From NCBI RefSeq assembly GCF_029338315.1, contig NZ_CP119794.1, positions 2,852,001 through 2,916,000 on the forward strand: DNA of 64,000 bases. Direction: 5' to 3'. Source of the DNA: Haloarcula regularis. Its GTDB lineage: Archaea > Halobacteriota > Halobacteria > Halobacteriales > Haloarculaceae. Each line of letters starts with the position of its first letter. Position 1 is the first letter of the stretch. Under the pieces are notes generated by a model that saw nothing but the letters and a program-made list of their open reading frames with translations, was not told the DNA's origin and did no database searches. A program made the position numbers and the translations under genes. This document shows, in pieces, positions 44,223 to 55,093 of this stretch.

Positions 44223-44816
44223 ATGGAACGCCGTGCGCTCGCGGTCGTCGTCGCGGCCGCCGTCGCGCTCGTCCTCGCCGTCGTCGTCCTCCAGTCCGGC
44301 CTGTGGGTGAGCCTGCTCGGCGTCGGCGAGTACGAGGAGGGGACCGTGACGGTCCGTGAGGGGACCGACGCGACCGGCGACGCGCCGACCCGGACGGCCA
44401 CGTCGACGCCCGAGGCCGCCGGGACGACCGTCGCCGTGCGCAACGACCCGGCCGGGCCGGTGCTCGCGACGGTGGAGGTGCGCATCGCCGACACCTTCCA
44501 GCAGCGCTACGTCGGCCTCAGCGAGACCGAGTCGATGGGGCCCGACGAGGGGATGCTGTTCGTCCACGACGAGGCGGGGCGCCACGCCTACGTGATGCGG
44601 AACATGTCCTTCGAGCTCGACATCCTCTTCATATCCGCGAACGGGACCATCACCACCATCCACCACGCGTCGCTGCCCCCCGAGGGGACGAGCAACTCCG
44701 ACCTCGAACGCTACGAGGGACGGGGGCTGTACGTCCTCGAGGTCAACCGCGGGTGGGCCAACCGGACCGGCGTCACCGTCGGCGACCGGGTCGAACTTCC
44801 CGACGCCGCCCGGTGA
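44223..44816 (+). CDS. DUF192 domain protein, membrane-anchored
   Basis: A 197-residue protein with an N-terminal hydrophobic helix (MERRALAVVVAAAVALVLAV), a Thr-rich linker and an extracellular DUF192 domain from ~80: VRIADTFQQRYVGLSETESM, EGMLFVHDEAGRHAYVMRNM, FELDILFISANG and the closing GLYVLEVNRGWANRTGVTVG. DUF192 proteins are small beta barrels of unknown function. The linker suggests glycosylation on the cell surface. Gene order does not inform function. Confidence 0.82.
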   Translation: MERRALAVVVAAAVALVLAVVVLQSGLWVSLLGVGEYEEGTVTVREGTDATGDAPTRTATSTPEAAGTTVAVRNDPAGPVLATVEVRIADTFQQRYVGLSETESMGPDEGMLFVHDEAGRHAYVMRNMSFELDILFISANGTITTIHHASLPPEGTSNSDLERYEGRGLYVLEVNRGWANRTGVTVGDRVELPDAAR

Positions 44817-44868
44817 CCGCGGTCGCGTCCCCGACGGCCTTTTGCGCGTTCGGCCCAACCTGTGACCA

Positions 44869-46785
<1,917 letters not shown>

Positions 46786-46818
46786 GCGGCCCTCGTCGAC
46801 ACCCTCAGTCAGGGCTGT

Positions 46819-46827
46819 GATTAAAGC
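46819..46827 (+). promoter_or_regulatory. TATA-like box of the NAD(P)-binding protein gene
   Basis: GATTAAAGC is centred 27 bases before ATG 46850, fitting a leaderless start. Confidence 0.5.
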
Positions 46828-46849
46828 GTCTGGGGTCTCACAGGTCTGT

Positions 46850-47758
46850 ATGCGCGTCCTCGTCACCGGAGCGACAGGGTTCGTCGGAAGTCACCTCGTC
46901 CCGGCGCTGTGCGAGGCGGGCCACGAGGTGGTCGCGCTCGTCCGGGACCCGGCGACATACGACGCGCCGGCGGGCGTCGAGGTGGTCCAGGGCGACGTGC
47001 TCGACCCGGACCTGACGCTCCCGACGGTCGACGCCGCTTACTACCTCATCCACTCGATGGGGGCGGGCGAGGACTTCGAGGAGCGCGACCGGCGTGCGGC
47101 CCGGAACTTCGTCGCGGCCGTCGACGCGGCGGGCATCGACCGCATCGTCTACCTCGGCGGCCTGGGCCGCGAGGAGGACGACCTCTCCGATCACCTGCGG
47201 TCGCGGCGCGAGGTCGAGCGCCTGCTCGACACCGGCGCGGCCGCCCTCACGGTGCTCCGGGCGGCCATCATCATCGGCGACGAGTCCGCGAGCTTTCAGG
47301 TCATCCGCCAGCTCGCTGAGCGGCTCCCGGTGATGGTCACCCCGAGCTGGGTCCGGACCGACTGCCAGCCCATCTACGTCGACGACGTCGTCGCCTACCT
47401 CGTGGGCGTGCTCGAGACCCCCGAGACCGCCGGCCGGACGTTCGAAATCGGCGGTCCGGACGTGCTGACCTACGAGACGATCCTGGTCCAGACGGCCGAG
47501 ATCCTGTTCGGCCGGCGCCCGGTCATCGTCCCCGTCCCGGTCCTCTCGCCGGGGCTGTCGGCTCGCTGGCTCAGGCTGGTCACCGACGTCCCCACCAGCG
47601 TCGCCAAGCCGCTGGTCGACGGCCTCCAGAACCCGGTCGTGGTCACCGACGACAGCATCGAGTCGTACGTGTCCGTCGCGACGACGCCCTTCCGGGAGGC
47701 GGTCCGGCTGGCCGGCACGGCGCGCGACCGGCCCGAGCGCCGGCCGGTCGAGGCCTGA
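46850..47758 (+). CDS. Atypical SDR / NAD(P)-binding protein
   Basis: A 302-residue extended-SDR-like protein. MRVLVTGATGFVGSHLVPAL holds the T-G-A-T-G-F-V-G nucleotide site; V-D-A-A-Y-Y-L-I-H-S-M is the region of the catalytic Tyr in SDRs, but here lies earlier, as in NmrA and complex-I assembly-like atypical members. The C-terminal part (GGPDVLTYETILVQTAEILF) is the usual cap. Relatives include NDUFA9-like and ubiquinone-associated reductases. Exact reaction unknown. Confidence 0.78.
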   Translation: MRVLVTGATGFVGSHLVPALCEAGHEVVALVRDPATYDAPAGVEVVQGDVLDPDLTLPTVDAAYYLIHSMGAGEDFEERDRRAARNFVAAVDAAGIDRIVYLGGLGREEDDLSDHLRSRREVERLLDTGAAALTVLRAAIIIGDESASFQVIRQLAERLPVMVTPSWVRTDCQPIYVDDVVAYLVGVLETPETAGRTFEIGGPDVLTYETILVQTAEILFGRRPVIVPVPVLSPGLSARWLRLVTDVPTSVAKPLVDGLQNPVVVTDDSIESYVSVATTPFREAVRLAGTARDRPERRPVEA

Positions 47759-47759
47759 G

Positions 47760-48413
47760 TCACCCGCGCATGAGGTTCATCACCTCGTCGGCGACGTCCG
47801 GTTCGACGGCGACGACGTAGCGCTTGCCGGCGTCGAGGGTCGTCTCCGGCCGGGCGATGCGGTTGCCGTCGTCGTCGGAGACGACCAGCGTCCCGGCCGG
47901 GAACCGGACCTCGGAGAGTTTCCGGCCGGCGGCCGGCGCGCCCTCGGCGACGCGAATCTGCATGATGTCGAGCGTGCCCGTGACGTCCGCGAGCGTCTCG
48001 ACGTCGCTGCCGATTATCTCGTTCGCGGCGTTCCGGGCCCCCGCCAGTTCGGGGAACAGGACGGTGTCGACGAACCGGGTGTAGGACTCCTTGGCCCGGG
48101 TGTCGATGCGCGCGACGGTCCGGATGCCCGGCGCTATCTCTTTGGCTTCCATGCAGACGGCGAGGTTCAGCCCCGCCTGACCGGTCAGGCCGGCGATGGC
48201 GTCGGCGTCCTCGACGCCGGCCTGCTCGAGTATCTCGGGGTTCGAGGCGTCGCCGGTGACCACCGTCGCGACGTACTGGTCGGAGACGGCGTCGGCCCGC
48301 TCCTGGTCGCGTTCGACGACGGTGACGTCGTGGCCCCGGTCGTCGAGGATGGTCGCTGTTTCGAAGCCGACACGGCCGCCGCCCGCGACGATGACGTCCA
48401 GTTTGCTTACCAT
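47760..48413 (-). CDS. trkA: TrkA-family NAD-binding / TrkA-C regulatory protein
   Basis: A 217-residue cytosolic RCK protein. The N-terminal Rossmann domain (LDVIVAGGGRVGFETATILD, HDVTVVERD) binds NAD(H) or nucleotide, and a TrkA-C domain (MQIRVAEGAPAAGRKLSEVR) follows. Such proteins gate Trk potassium uptake. Here the neighbour, three bases upstream, is an APC amino acid permease rather than a Trk channel, so the RCK unit probably regulates that permease. Stop two bases from the convergent SDR gene. Confidence 0.82.
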   Translation of the reverse strand: MVSKLDVIVAGGGRVGFETATILDDRGHDVTVVERDQERADAVSDQYVATVVTGDASNPEILEQAGVEDADAIAGLTGQAGLNLAVCMEAKEIAPGIRTVARIDTRAKESYTRFVDTVLFPELAGARNAANEIIGSDVETLADVTGTLDIMQIRVAEGAPAAGRKLSEVRFPAGTLVVSDDDGNRIARPETTLDAGKRYVVAVEPDVADEVMNLMRG

Positions 48414-48416
48414 GAT

Positions 48417-49925
48417 TCAGTCGTCCTCCAGGGGAACCTGCTCGTCGCCGGCCGCCGTCCCCTCGGCGGCGTCCGGGTCCGTTCGTAGGTGATTCAGTGC
48501 GAGATACGACACCACCCCCAGCCCGATCCACGCGGCGCTGAGCGCCAGTGCCAGCGGGTCGGTCCGCACGAGGAACTCGATCAGCACGACGGTCAACACG
48601 AGGTTCAACACGATGCCGATGATCGGTGGTGCCGGGTAGAACGGCATCTCGTAGGGTCGGTTCATGTCGGGGCGCTCCCGGCGCAGCTTGATGACCGAGC
48701 CGTTGACGACGATAAAGGAGAGCAGGAAGAAGAGACTCGACATGTTGCCGGCGCTCTGGGTGGGCAAGACGACCGACCCGAGCATCACCACCGCCGAGGC
48801 GACGATGGCCACGAACGGCGTCCCGTAGCGGTGGTGGATCTGCCCGAACGAGGGCAGCAGCTGTCCCTCGCGCCCCATCGAGAAGGCGACCCGCGAGGAG
48901 GCGATGACGACGGCGTTCAGCGCCGTCAGCGTCGAGAACACCGCGCCGAAGACGATGATCGCGCCGCCGTTCTGGATGATCGGGATGCCGGTCGGCATGA
49001 ACGACGTCGCGGCCTGTGCGATGCCGGCCTCGCCGGCCTCGGCGAGTCCCTGTGCGCCGAGGGTGCCGACGGCGACGGTGACCACCGCGAGGTAGACGAC
49101 CACCGTGGCCGCGAGGCTCACGAAGATGGCCTTCGGGATGTTCTCCCGAGGGTTCTCGACCTCCTCGGTGACGGTGGTGATGAGGTCGTACCCCTCGAAG
49201 GCGATGAACGTCAGCCCCATCGCCGGGAGGATAGCCAGCGCGCCCCCTCCCTCGGGGAACAGAGGCTGGAACTCCGCTGTCGAGAACATCGGCGAGGCGA
49301 CGCCGAAGGCGACGAACACCACGAGGATGCTCACCTTGACGATGGTAAAGACCGTCTCCAGGCTCCCGCTGGCGGCCGTCGAGACGGCGTTCAGCGACAC
49401 CAGGCCGAGCACCGCCAGGAACGCGAGCAGGAACGCGGCGGGCAGCGCCAGGTCGACGACGGGCAGTGCGATCGCGCCGACGGCCTCCGGCGGCGGGACG
49501 AGGCCGTAGACATGCAGCAGTTCGAGGAAGTTCGGGGCGAAGCCCAGCGCGTACAGCGCACCGGCGATCATGTAGGCGAACCAGAGCATCCAGCCCATCA
49601 GGAACGAGGGCAGGTCGGCGAACACTTCGCGGACGAAGGCGTACCCGCCGCCGCTCTTGGGGATCGACGCCGCCAGTTCGGCGTACGACAGCCCGGTGAA
49701 GGCCGTGACGACGCCGTTGAGCGCGAAGACGAGAATCGCCGCGGGCCCGGCTATCTCGGCGGCCAGGCCCGTGAGCACGAAGATGCCGGCGCCGATCATC
49801 GCGCCCATGCCGATCATCGTCGCGTCGAGCAGTCCCAGGTCGGCCTCCGGCGAGCGGTCCCGCTGGCTCACCCTCGCCTCCGTGCGTGATTCGCCGTCTG
49901 TCGGGCCCGCAGCCCTGGCCGACAC
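48417..49925 (-). CDS. APC-family amino acid permease
   Basis: A 502-residue APC-superfamily transporter with 12 predicted helices. MIGMGAMIGAGIFVLTGLAA is the hallmark of helix 1 (G-A-x-I-G-x-G-I-F), GLSYAELAASIPKSGGGYAF of helices 2-3, and FIAFEGYDLITTVTEEVENP of helix 6. It exchanges or imports amino acids, substrate unspecified. Three bases separate it from the TrkA-like gene, suggesting a two-gene operon of transporter and nucleotide-sensing regulator. A TATA-like GAATTAAAAG (minus, 50006-50015) may be its promoter. Confidence 0.87.
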   Translation of the reverse strand: MSARAAGPTDGESRTEARVSQRDRSPEADLGLLDATMIGMGAMIGAGIFVLTGLAAEIAGPAAILVFALNGVVTAFTGLSYAELAASIPKSGGGYAFVREVFADLPSFLMGWMLWFAYMIAGALYALGFAPNFLELLHVYGLVPPPEAVGAIALPVVDLALPAAFLLAFLAVLGLVSLNAVSTAASGSLETVFTIVKVSILVVFVAFGVASPMFSTAEFQPLFPEGGGALAILPAMGLTFIAFEGYDLITTVTEEVENPRENIPKAIFVSLAATVVVYLAVVTVAVGTLGAQGLAEAGEAGIAQAATSFMPTGIPIIQNGGAIIVFGAVFSTLTALNAVVIASSRVAFSMGREGQLLPSFGQIHHRYGTPFVAIVASAVVMLGSVVLPTQSAGNMSSLFFLLSFIVVNGSVIKLRRERPDMNRPYEMPFYPAPPIIGIVLNLVLTVVLIEFLVRTDPLALALSAAWIGLGVVSYLALNHLRTDPDAAEGTAAGDEQVPLEDD

Positions 49926-50080
49926 GGACAGGGTCGGGGCCGGCTCGCGGTTCTCCCGTCTCCGGACGGACTCTCGCGCATCACCGGCACCATCCGCCCG
50001 TCCCCACTTTTAATTCGGGTGATTGGCACGAGCCGAGAATCGTCGGTACCTTCAGGCGACGGCGTCCCGGGCGGATAAAC

Positions 50081-50089
50081 GGTTATTAC
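50081..50089 (+). promoter_or_regulatory. TATA-like box before the 148-codon membrane protein gene
   Basis: GGTTATTAC is centred about 27 bases before ATG 50113. A palindrome fills the space between TATA and start. Confidence 0.5.
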
Positions 50090-50093
50090 GGAG

Positions 50094-50113
50094 TGTCATG
50101 TAATTGCATGACA
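50094..50113. promoter_or_regulatory. 20-base near-perfect palindrome, candidate repressor operator
   Basis: TGTCATGTAATTGCATGACA: nine of ten pairs match. It spans the space from the TATA box to the predicted start, where a bound protein would block initiation. Confidence 0.6.
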
Positions 50114-50557
50114 TGACAACGGCGTATCTGGCGAGTACGGGAGTGATGGGCCTGCTCGTGGTCGGCGTGTTGCTGTGGCTCGGCCGAGCCCGCGGGTGGT
50201 ATCAGTACTCACCGGCCGTCTCCAGCGGGGGGTGGTCGCCGGGCGTCCGGCGGGAGAACACGCTCGCCCGCTTGGCCGGCAACACGTCGGCGTGGGTCGT
50301 CGCGTTCACGCTGCTCGTCGTGGGTTTCGTCGTCGGCGTGGTGGCGCTCATCTCCGCGCCCGACGGGAGTGGCGGTCTCGCCGGCCCGGCCCTCGCCGCC
50401 GGCGGGGGGGATGGTGCTCGTGGGATATCTCCTCTTTGGCGTCTATATCTCGGCGAAGCGTCGAGGCCACCCGAGCTCCCTCGCGGCCGCCGAGTCGGCG
50501 ACGGTCGCCGGGACGCTCTTCCTGGTCGCGATAACTGTCAGGCTCCTCCTCCCGTAG
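50113..50557 (+). CDS. Small membrane protein, frame interrupted at the G7 run 50404-50410
   Basis: About 148 codons. The first frame gives MTTAYLASTGVMGLLVVGVL, a loop with NTLARLAGNTSAWVVAFTLL, and a second helix (VGFVVGVVALIS). After a run of seven G the second frame continues with MVLVGYLLFGVYISAKRRGH and AESATVAGTLFLVAITVRLL. One extra G in the run explains the break. Four helices in total. It sits beside the oxidase operon under a palindromic operator, but its function is unknown. Confidence 0.6.
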
Positions 50558-50634
50558 CGCCGACACGCTCCGTCGTCTGTGTAACACAGTTGGCATCGTG
50601 CATTGACGTGTCGCTGCCGTCCGACTGTGCAAGG

Positions 50635-50748
50635 ATGAGCGGGACCAGTCAGCTCTCGATTCTCCACGTCGACGACGACCCCGACCTGCGGGACCTCGGC
50701 AAGCTCCAGCTCGAACGGGAGGAGAACGCCATCGAGTGCGTGGTTCGC
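50635..50748 (+). pseudogene. Response-regulator receiver remnant
   Basis: MSGTSQLSILHVDDDPDLRD and LGKLQLEREENAIECV are the first ~38 residues of a haloarchaeal receiver domain, with the acidic triad D-D-D. After this the sequence stops resembling a receiver (no phospho-Asp strand or later Thr/Lys) and runs out of frame sense into the 3' end of the oxidase operon on the other strand. I read it as a truncated gene left by a deletion. The frame stays open to about 50862 by chance. Confidence 0.55.
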
Positions 50749-50788
50749 TGCCTCGTCCCCGTCGGCGGTTCTCGCCGGGCGCAGCCTC

Positions 50789-51055
50789 TCAGACGATGGA
50801 GTACGCCGCCGCGCCCGTCAGCGCGATGGCACCGAGCGTCCCGCCCAGTATCATGTAGGTGACCGACCGCGGCTCGGAGATGAGGTGCTGGTAGTACGCG
50901 GCGACGCCGACGGCCTTGACGACCGACAGCACCATGATAATGCCGAACGCCAGCCAGTACGCGCTGTCGACGAGGCCGACGAACTCCACGACAGCCTGGA
51001 TGGTCGCGAACACGAACAGTACGACGTATATCAGGGTGTAGCCTTTCCAGTCCAT
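50789..51055 (-). CDS. Cytochrome c oxidase subunit IV-like protein
   Basis: An 88-residue membrane protein with three helices: MDWKGYTLIYVVLFVFATIQ, YWLAFGIIMVLSVVKAVGVA and YMILGGTLGAIALTGAAAYS. The helix 2 pattern V-V-K-A-x-x-V-A-x-Y-Y-Q-H-L is that of COX4/CtaF-type subunits (prokaryotic cytochrome oxidase subunit IV), which bind between subunits I and III. It begins two bases after the stop of the coxA-C gene, so it is the last gene of the oxidase operon. Confidence 0.85.
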   Translation of the reverse strand: MDWKGYTLIYVVLFVFATIQAVVEFVGLVDSAYWLAFGIIMVLSVVKAVGVAAYYQHLISEPRSVTYMILGGTLGAIALTGAAAYSIV

Positions 51056-51057
51056 GG

Positions 51058-53620
51058 TCACAGGATGTAAAACAGCGGGAACAGGAACAGCCAGACGATG
51101 TCGACGAAGTGCCAGTAGAGCCCGAAGTACTCTATCGGCTTGTCGTCGCCCTGGTACGCCCCGTTCCAGGCGCGGATGGTCATGTATCCACAGATGACGA
51201 GCCCGACGACGACGTGGGCCCCGTGGAGCCCGGTCGTCAGGTAGAACGTCGACGACCCGATGTTCGTCGAGAGGGTCCAGCCGTTCGGGAACATCTCGCT
51301 GTGGATGTGGAACAGGTGGTTCCACTCGATGCCCTTGTTGACGAGGAAGCCGACCCCGAGCGCGAAGGTGCCAGCCAGCGAGGCTGTCGTCGCCCCGCGC
51401 CACTCGCGTTTCGCGGCCACCATCGCCAGCACGACGAGGAAACTCGACGTGAGCAGCAGGTAGGTGTTGATCAGTCCCGGCATCGTCACGTGTTCGGCGG
51501 GGATGAGGTCGTGGTGCCAGTCCGACCAGCCGTAGGCCACCCGGACGAAGGCGTAGGACCCGATGAACCCACCGAAGAGGACCACGTCGCTCGCGAGGAA
51601 CGTCCACATCCCGAGTTTCATCTTCTCGACACCCTCGAAGGGCCACCGTTCGGCGATGGCCATCTCCGGGGCGTGGAACGACTCGCGCGTCATGCCGACC
51701 AGCGACCCGACGGTGGCCAGGCCGCCGACGGCCGCCATGCCGACGTAGACGGGGCTGCCGGTCCGGACGCCCGAGAGGCCCAGGAACGCGATGAAGCCCC
51801 CGAGGCTCACGAGGAACGGCCAGAAGCTCGCGTGGCTGGCGTGCCCCTCGCCGCCTGTCTCGTGGGCCGCCGCCGTCGGCGTTGCGGGAGCGGTCACCGC
51901 CCTGATGTTCCTGGCGGTCCCGCCGTCCGAGGCGGTGCCACCGTCCGCGGCGACGCCGGCACCGGGCGGTTTCCCGGTCCGCTCGGCGACCTCCTCGTCG
52001 TCGAGGAACTCGAGGGACCCGCTCGCGTACGACGGGAGTCCGGGGAAGTTCTCGAGTTTCGGGGGCGAGCCGACGGCCCACTCGGCGGTGCTGGCGTACT
52101 TCCAGGGGCTCTCACCGGCGTCTTCGCCGCGCCAGATGCTGACAAAGAGGTTGTAGAACATGACGAGCATGCTCGCCCCGAGGATGAACCCGCCGACCGT
52201 CGAGAGATTGTGCCATATCTGCAGGTCCGCGGGGTACTCGAAGACCCGCCGCGGGGTCTCCCAGGCGATGAACATCGGGAAGTACAGGAGGTTGAACCCG
52301 ACGAAGAAGGTCGCGAAGTGGACCTTCCCGAGGAACTCGTCGTACATCTTCCCGGTCATCTTGGGGTACCAGTAGTAGAGGCCCCCGATGAGCGCCGTCG
52401 CGCCCCCGAACATCACGTAGTGGAAGTGCGCGACCACCCAGTAGGTCCCCCGGAACTGATAGTCCAGCACGATGGCCCCGAGGAACACGCCGGTGATGCC
52501 CCCGAGGATGAACAGGAGCAGGGCGCCGAGCGAGAAGAGGAACGGCGTCTTGAACCGGACCCGCCCCTTCGCCATCGTGTAGATGAGCGAGAAGACCATC
52601 AGGTCGAAGGGTAGCGAGATGCCGATGGTCGTCGCCATGAAGATGGTCTTGATTGGCAGGTTGATGCCCGTCAGGAACATGTGGTGCATCCAGACGATGA
52701 AGGACTGGATGGCCACGAGCACCATCGAGATGATGAACCACTTGCGGCCGACCAGGCGGCGGCCGGTGAACGTCTGGAAGATCTCGGCCATCGCGCCCAG
52801 TGCCGGGAAGAAGACGATGTAGACCTCCGGATGGCCGAAGAACCAGAATAGGTGGGCCCAGAGCAACGACGCGCCGGGGTTCTCGGCGCTGGTCCCGAGC
52901 GTCGACCCGTCGTTGGCGAACTGGAAGTAGGTCGTCCCGATGACGTGGTCGGAGGCCAGTATCATCAGCGCGGCCAAAAGCGCCGCGAAGGCAAACAGCA
53001 TCATCCAGACGGTGAGGTTGATCGACAGCGAGAAGATGGGGATGTCGCGCATCCGCAGACCCTCGGCGCGCATGCGGTACATCGTCGTCAGGAAGTTCAC
53101 CGACCCCATCGTCACCGCGGCGGTGAACATGATGAGCGCCAGGACGACCGACGTCGCGCCCAGCCCCTCACCCGGGATGTAGGCCGGCGTGTTCAGCGGC
53201 GCGTACATCGTCCACCCGCCGGCGAACGTCGACCCCTGGAAGAAGGAGACGCCGACCAGGATCCCCGAGAACAGGTAGAGCCAGTACGACAGCGCGTTCA
53301 GGCGCGGAAAGGCGAGGTCGTCGGCCCCGATCTGTAGGGACGAGGTAGTTGGCAAAGCCGAAGGCAAAGGGCGAGATGAACCAGAACACCATCAGCAGGC
53401 CGTGGGTCGAGACGGCCTGGTTGTAGCCCATCTGGCCCAGCAGGTCCGCTCCGGGAGACAGCAGTTCGAGACGGAAGAGAAGCGCCAGGATGCCGCCAAA
53501 GACGAGGAAGAAGAGCGCGGTGATGAGATAGAGGATGCCGATGTCCTTGTGGTTGGTCGTGAGGAACCAGCGACTGATGGAGGACTTCGGCGGTAGGCCG
53601 TGTTCGTGGTCGTGGCTCAT
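51058..53620 (-). CDS. coxA: Heme-copper oxidase subunits I+III fusion (CoxA-CoxC), frame interrupted near 53335-53340
   Basis: About 854 codons. The N-terminus (MSHDHEHGLPPKSSISRWFL, NHKDIG, VSTHGLLMVFWF with a heme ligand) is in one frame; LQIGADDLAFPRLNALSYWL onward in another. A C run after YLVP appears two bases short (or one too long). Subunit I has FFGHPEVYI (cross-linked His/Tyr), HHMFLTG (CuB) and HFHYVMFGG. A ~100-residue acidic, Gly/Ala-rich linker leads into subunit III (MTRESFHAPEMA... to EYFGLYWHFVDIVWLFLFPL). It is the terminal, proton-pumping oxidase. Overlaps coxB by ATGA. Confidence 0.9.
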
Positions 53621-54405
53621 GCCGGGGCACCTCCGACCGCAGTTGTCGCTCCGGCGTCGATAGCTGCCGTCACGTTCCCGCTGGTTCCGTTACCGCTCGA
53701 CTGCGTGTCCGCGTACCACTCGTCGTACTCCGACTGGGGGACGACCTCGACCGAGGTGACCATCAGCGAGTGCCCGGTCCCGCACAGCTCGTAGCACTTG
53801 GCGGTGTACTCGCCGGTCTCGCTGGCCGTGAACCAGGCGCTGGTGTACTGGCCCGGGAGTGCGTCGGTCTTGACGCGCAACTCCGGTATCCCGAAGTTGT
53901 GGAACACGTCCAGGGATGTCACCTGTAATTTTATCACCCGATCCTGGGGCACGACCAGCGAGTTCGTCTCGTGTCCGTTGGGGTAGACGAAGTTCCACCC
54001 GAACTGGAACCCCTCGACCTCTATCTCGATGGCGTCGATGGCCGCCTGTGACTCGTCGGGCCCGTTCTCGATGTACAGCAGCGTCGTGTACGTCCACGCG
54101 ATGAGCGAGACGACGATGACGGCGCTGATTCCGAACGAGTAGAACACCTTCCGTCCGCCCGTCCCCCCGGTGGGCTTCTCGCCCAGCTGGGGCCGTTCGA
54201 CCGTGTCCGCGTACGGGTCGTCCGTGCTCCCGGAGTCCCGATACTTGATGGCGTGGTACATCGTGTACGCCACCACGACGATGCCCACGACCGTCCCGAG
54301 GACGAGGAACACCTCGAAGATACTGTTGAAAACGTCCGCCGGCGCCCTGACGTCGCCCCCGTGGAGCGGGACCCCCACGGCGTGTGCTATCGTGTCACTC
54401 GGCAT
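53617..54405 (-). CDS. coxB: Cytochrome c oxidase subunit II (CuA)
   Basis: A 262-residue subunit. Two helices (FEVFLVLGTVVGIVVVAYTM and YSFGISAVIVVSLIAWTYTT) are followed by the extracellular cupredoxin domain. The CuA site is C204-x3-C208-x3-H212-x2-M215 in CYELCGTGHSLM, with the upstream His in SLDVFHNFGIPE. It takes electrons from a soluble donor, in haloarchaea probably halocyanin. Its ATG lies at leaderless distance from a TATA-like box. First gene of the coxB-coxA/C-subunit IV operon. Confidence 0.92.
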   Translation of the reverse strand: MPSDTIAHAVGVPLHGGDVRAPADVFNSIFEVFLVLGTVVGIVVVAYTMYHAIKYRDSGSTDDPYADTVERPQLGEKPTGGTGGRKVFYSFGISAVIVVSLIAWTYTTLLYIENGPDESQAAIDAIEIEVEGFQFGWNFVYPNGHETNSLVVPQDRVIKLQVTSLDVFHNFGIPELRVKTDALPGQYTSAWFTASETGEYTAKCYELCGTGHSLMVTSVEVVPQSEYDEWYADTQSSGNGTSGNVTAAIDAGATTAVGGAPA

Positions 54406-54428
54406 CGTGGTAAGCGTTCAAACCAGTA

Positions 54429-54436
54429 CCTATTAG
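54429..54436 (-). promoter_or_regulatory. TATA-like box of the oxidase operon
   Basis: On the minus strand CTAATAGG is centred 27 bases before the coxB ATG at 54405, consistent with a leaderless start. Confidence 0.5.
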
Positions 54437-54452
54437 TCATTGTGGACAGGGT

Positions 54453-54481
54453 GCCGACATATATCCTCCCGGCATGTCGGC
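54453..54481. promoter_or_regulatory. Inverted repeat GCCGACAT-N13-ATGTCGGC, candidate operator
   Basis: Perfect eight-base arms at 54453-54460 and 54474-54481 lie between the two divergent TATA boxes of coxB and the DUF6789-like gene, a natural place for shared control. Confidence 0.55.
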
Positions 54482-54487
54482 GCGCGA

Positions 54488-54496
54488 ACTTTTTTG
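54488..54496 (+). promoter_or_regulatory. TATA-like box of the DUF6789-type gene
   Basis: ACTTTTTTG is centred about 27-29 bases before ATG 54521. Confidence 0.45.
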
Positions 54497-54520
54497 TCCA
54501 CTGGTATGGAATACCACACC

Positions 54521-55048
54521 ATGGCAGATACGACTTCCGGCGTCGACGACCGGCCCGTGAACGAGGAGTCGGCAGTGGGCGAGGACAACGAGTTCGACAA
54601 CCTGGCCGGGATCATCGGTGACGGCGTCGTCGGGGCCGCGGGCGGCCTCGTCGGGACGGCGATGATGAGCGTCGTCTTCCTGGTCGCCGAGTCCGTCGGC
54701 GCCTTCGACCGGTCCGCGTTCGCCATCCTGACGGAACTGGTCGGCCTGGACGGGCTCGTCCCCGAGATACTGTTCGGCTACATCATCTTCCTCGGCGGCG
54801 GGATGTTCCCCTGGCCGCTCCTCTTTGCGTCCCTGAAGGCGTACCTCCCCGGACGGTCCGACCCCACGAGCGGAGCCTTCTTCGGGGTCGCGATGTGGAC
54901 GGGGTTCGTCCTGGCGTTCTACACGGGCCAGTCGGGGCTCTCGCTGGTCCTGTATGTCGTCCTGACGCTGGTCGCCCACGTCGTCTACGGCCTGGGCCTC
55001 GGCATCGTCTTCAACTACTTCATGACGCGCCCGGACTCTATCGTCTGA
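54521..55048 (+). CDS. DUF6789-type membrane protein next to oxidase genes
   Basis: A 175-residue protein with an acidic 27-residue N-terminal tail and four helices: GVVGAAGGLVGTAMMSVVFL, ILFGYIIFLGGGMFPWPLLF, GVAMWTGFVLAFYTGQ and YVVLTLVAHVVYGLGLGIVF. The F-L-G-G-G-M-F-x-W-P-L-L-F-A-S-L motif recurs in haloarchaeal proteins (DUF6789, named from memory) found by oxidase genes. Divergent from coxB with an inverted repeat between them. The role is unknown; assembly or regulation of the oxidase is plausible. Confidence 0.72.
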   Translation: MADTTSGVDDRPVNEESAVGEDNEFDNLAGIIGDGVVGAAGGLVGTAMMSVVFLVAESVGAFDRSAFAILTELVGLDGLVPEILFGYIIFLGGGMFPWPLLFASLKAYLPGRSDPTSGAFFGVAMWTGFVLAFYTGQSGLSLVLYVVLTLVAHVVYGLGLGIVFNYFMTRPDSIV

Positions 55049-55093
55049 CCGGGTCGGGCCGACGGCGGCCCGGAACGGCCCCGCCCGCCCTGG

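Noticed and set aside
51050..51059. GTCCATGGTC, a core match to the proline-cluster palindrome
   Set aside because: It is the start-codon context of oxidase subunit IV, lacks the flanking CCCG/CGG and lies inside an operon.
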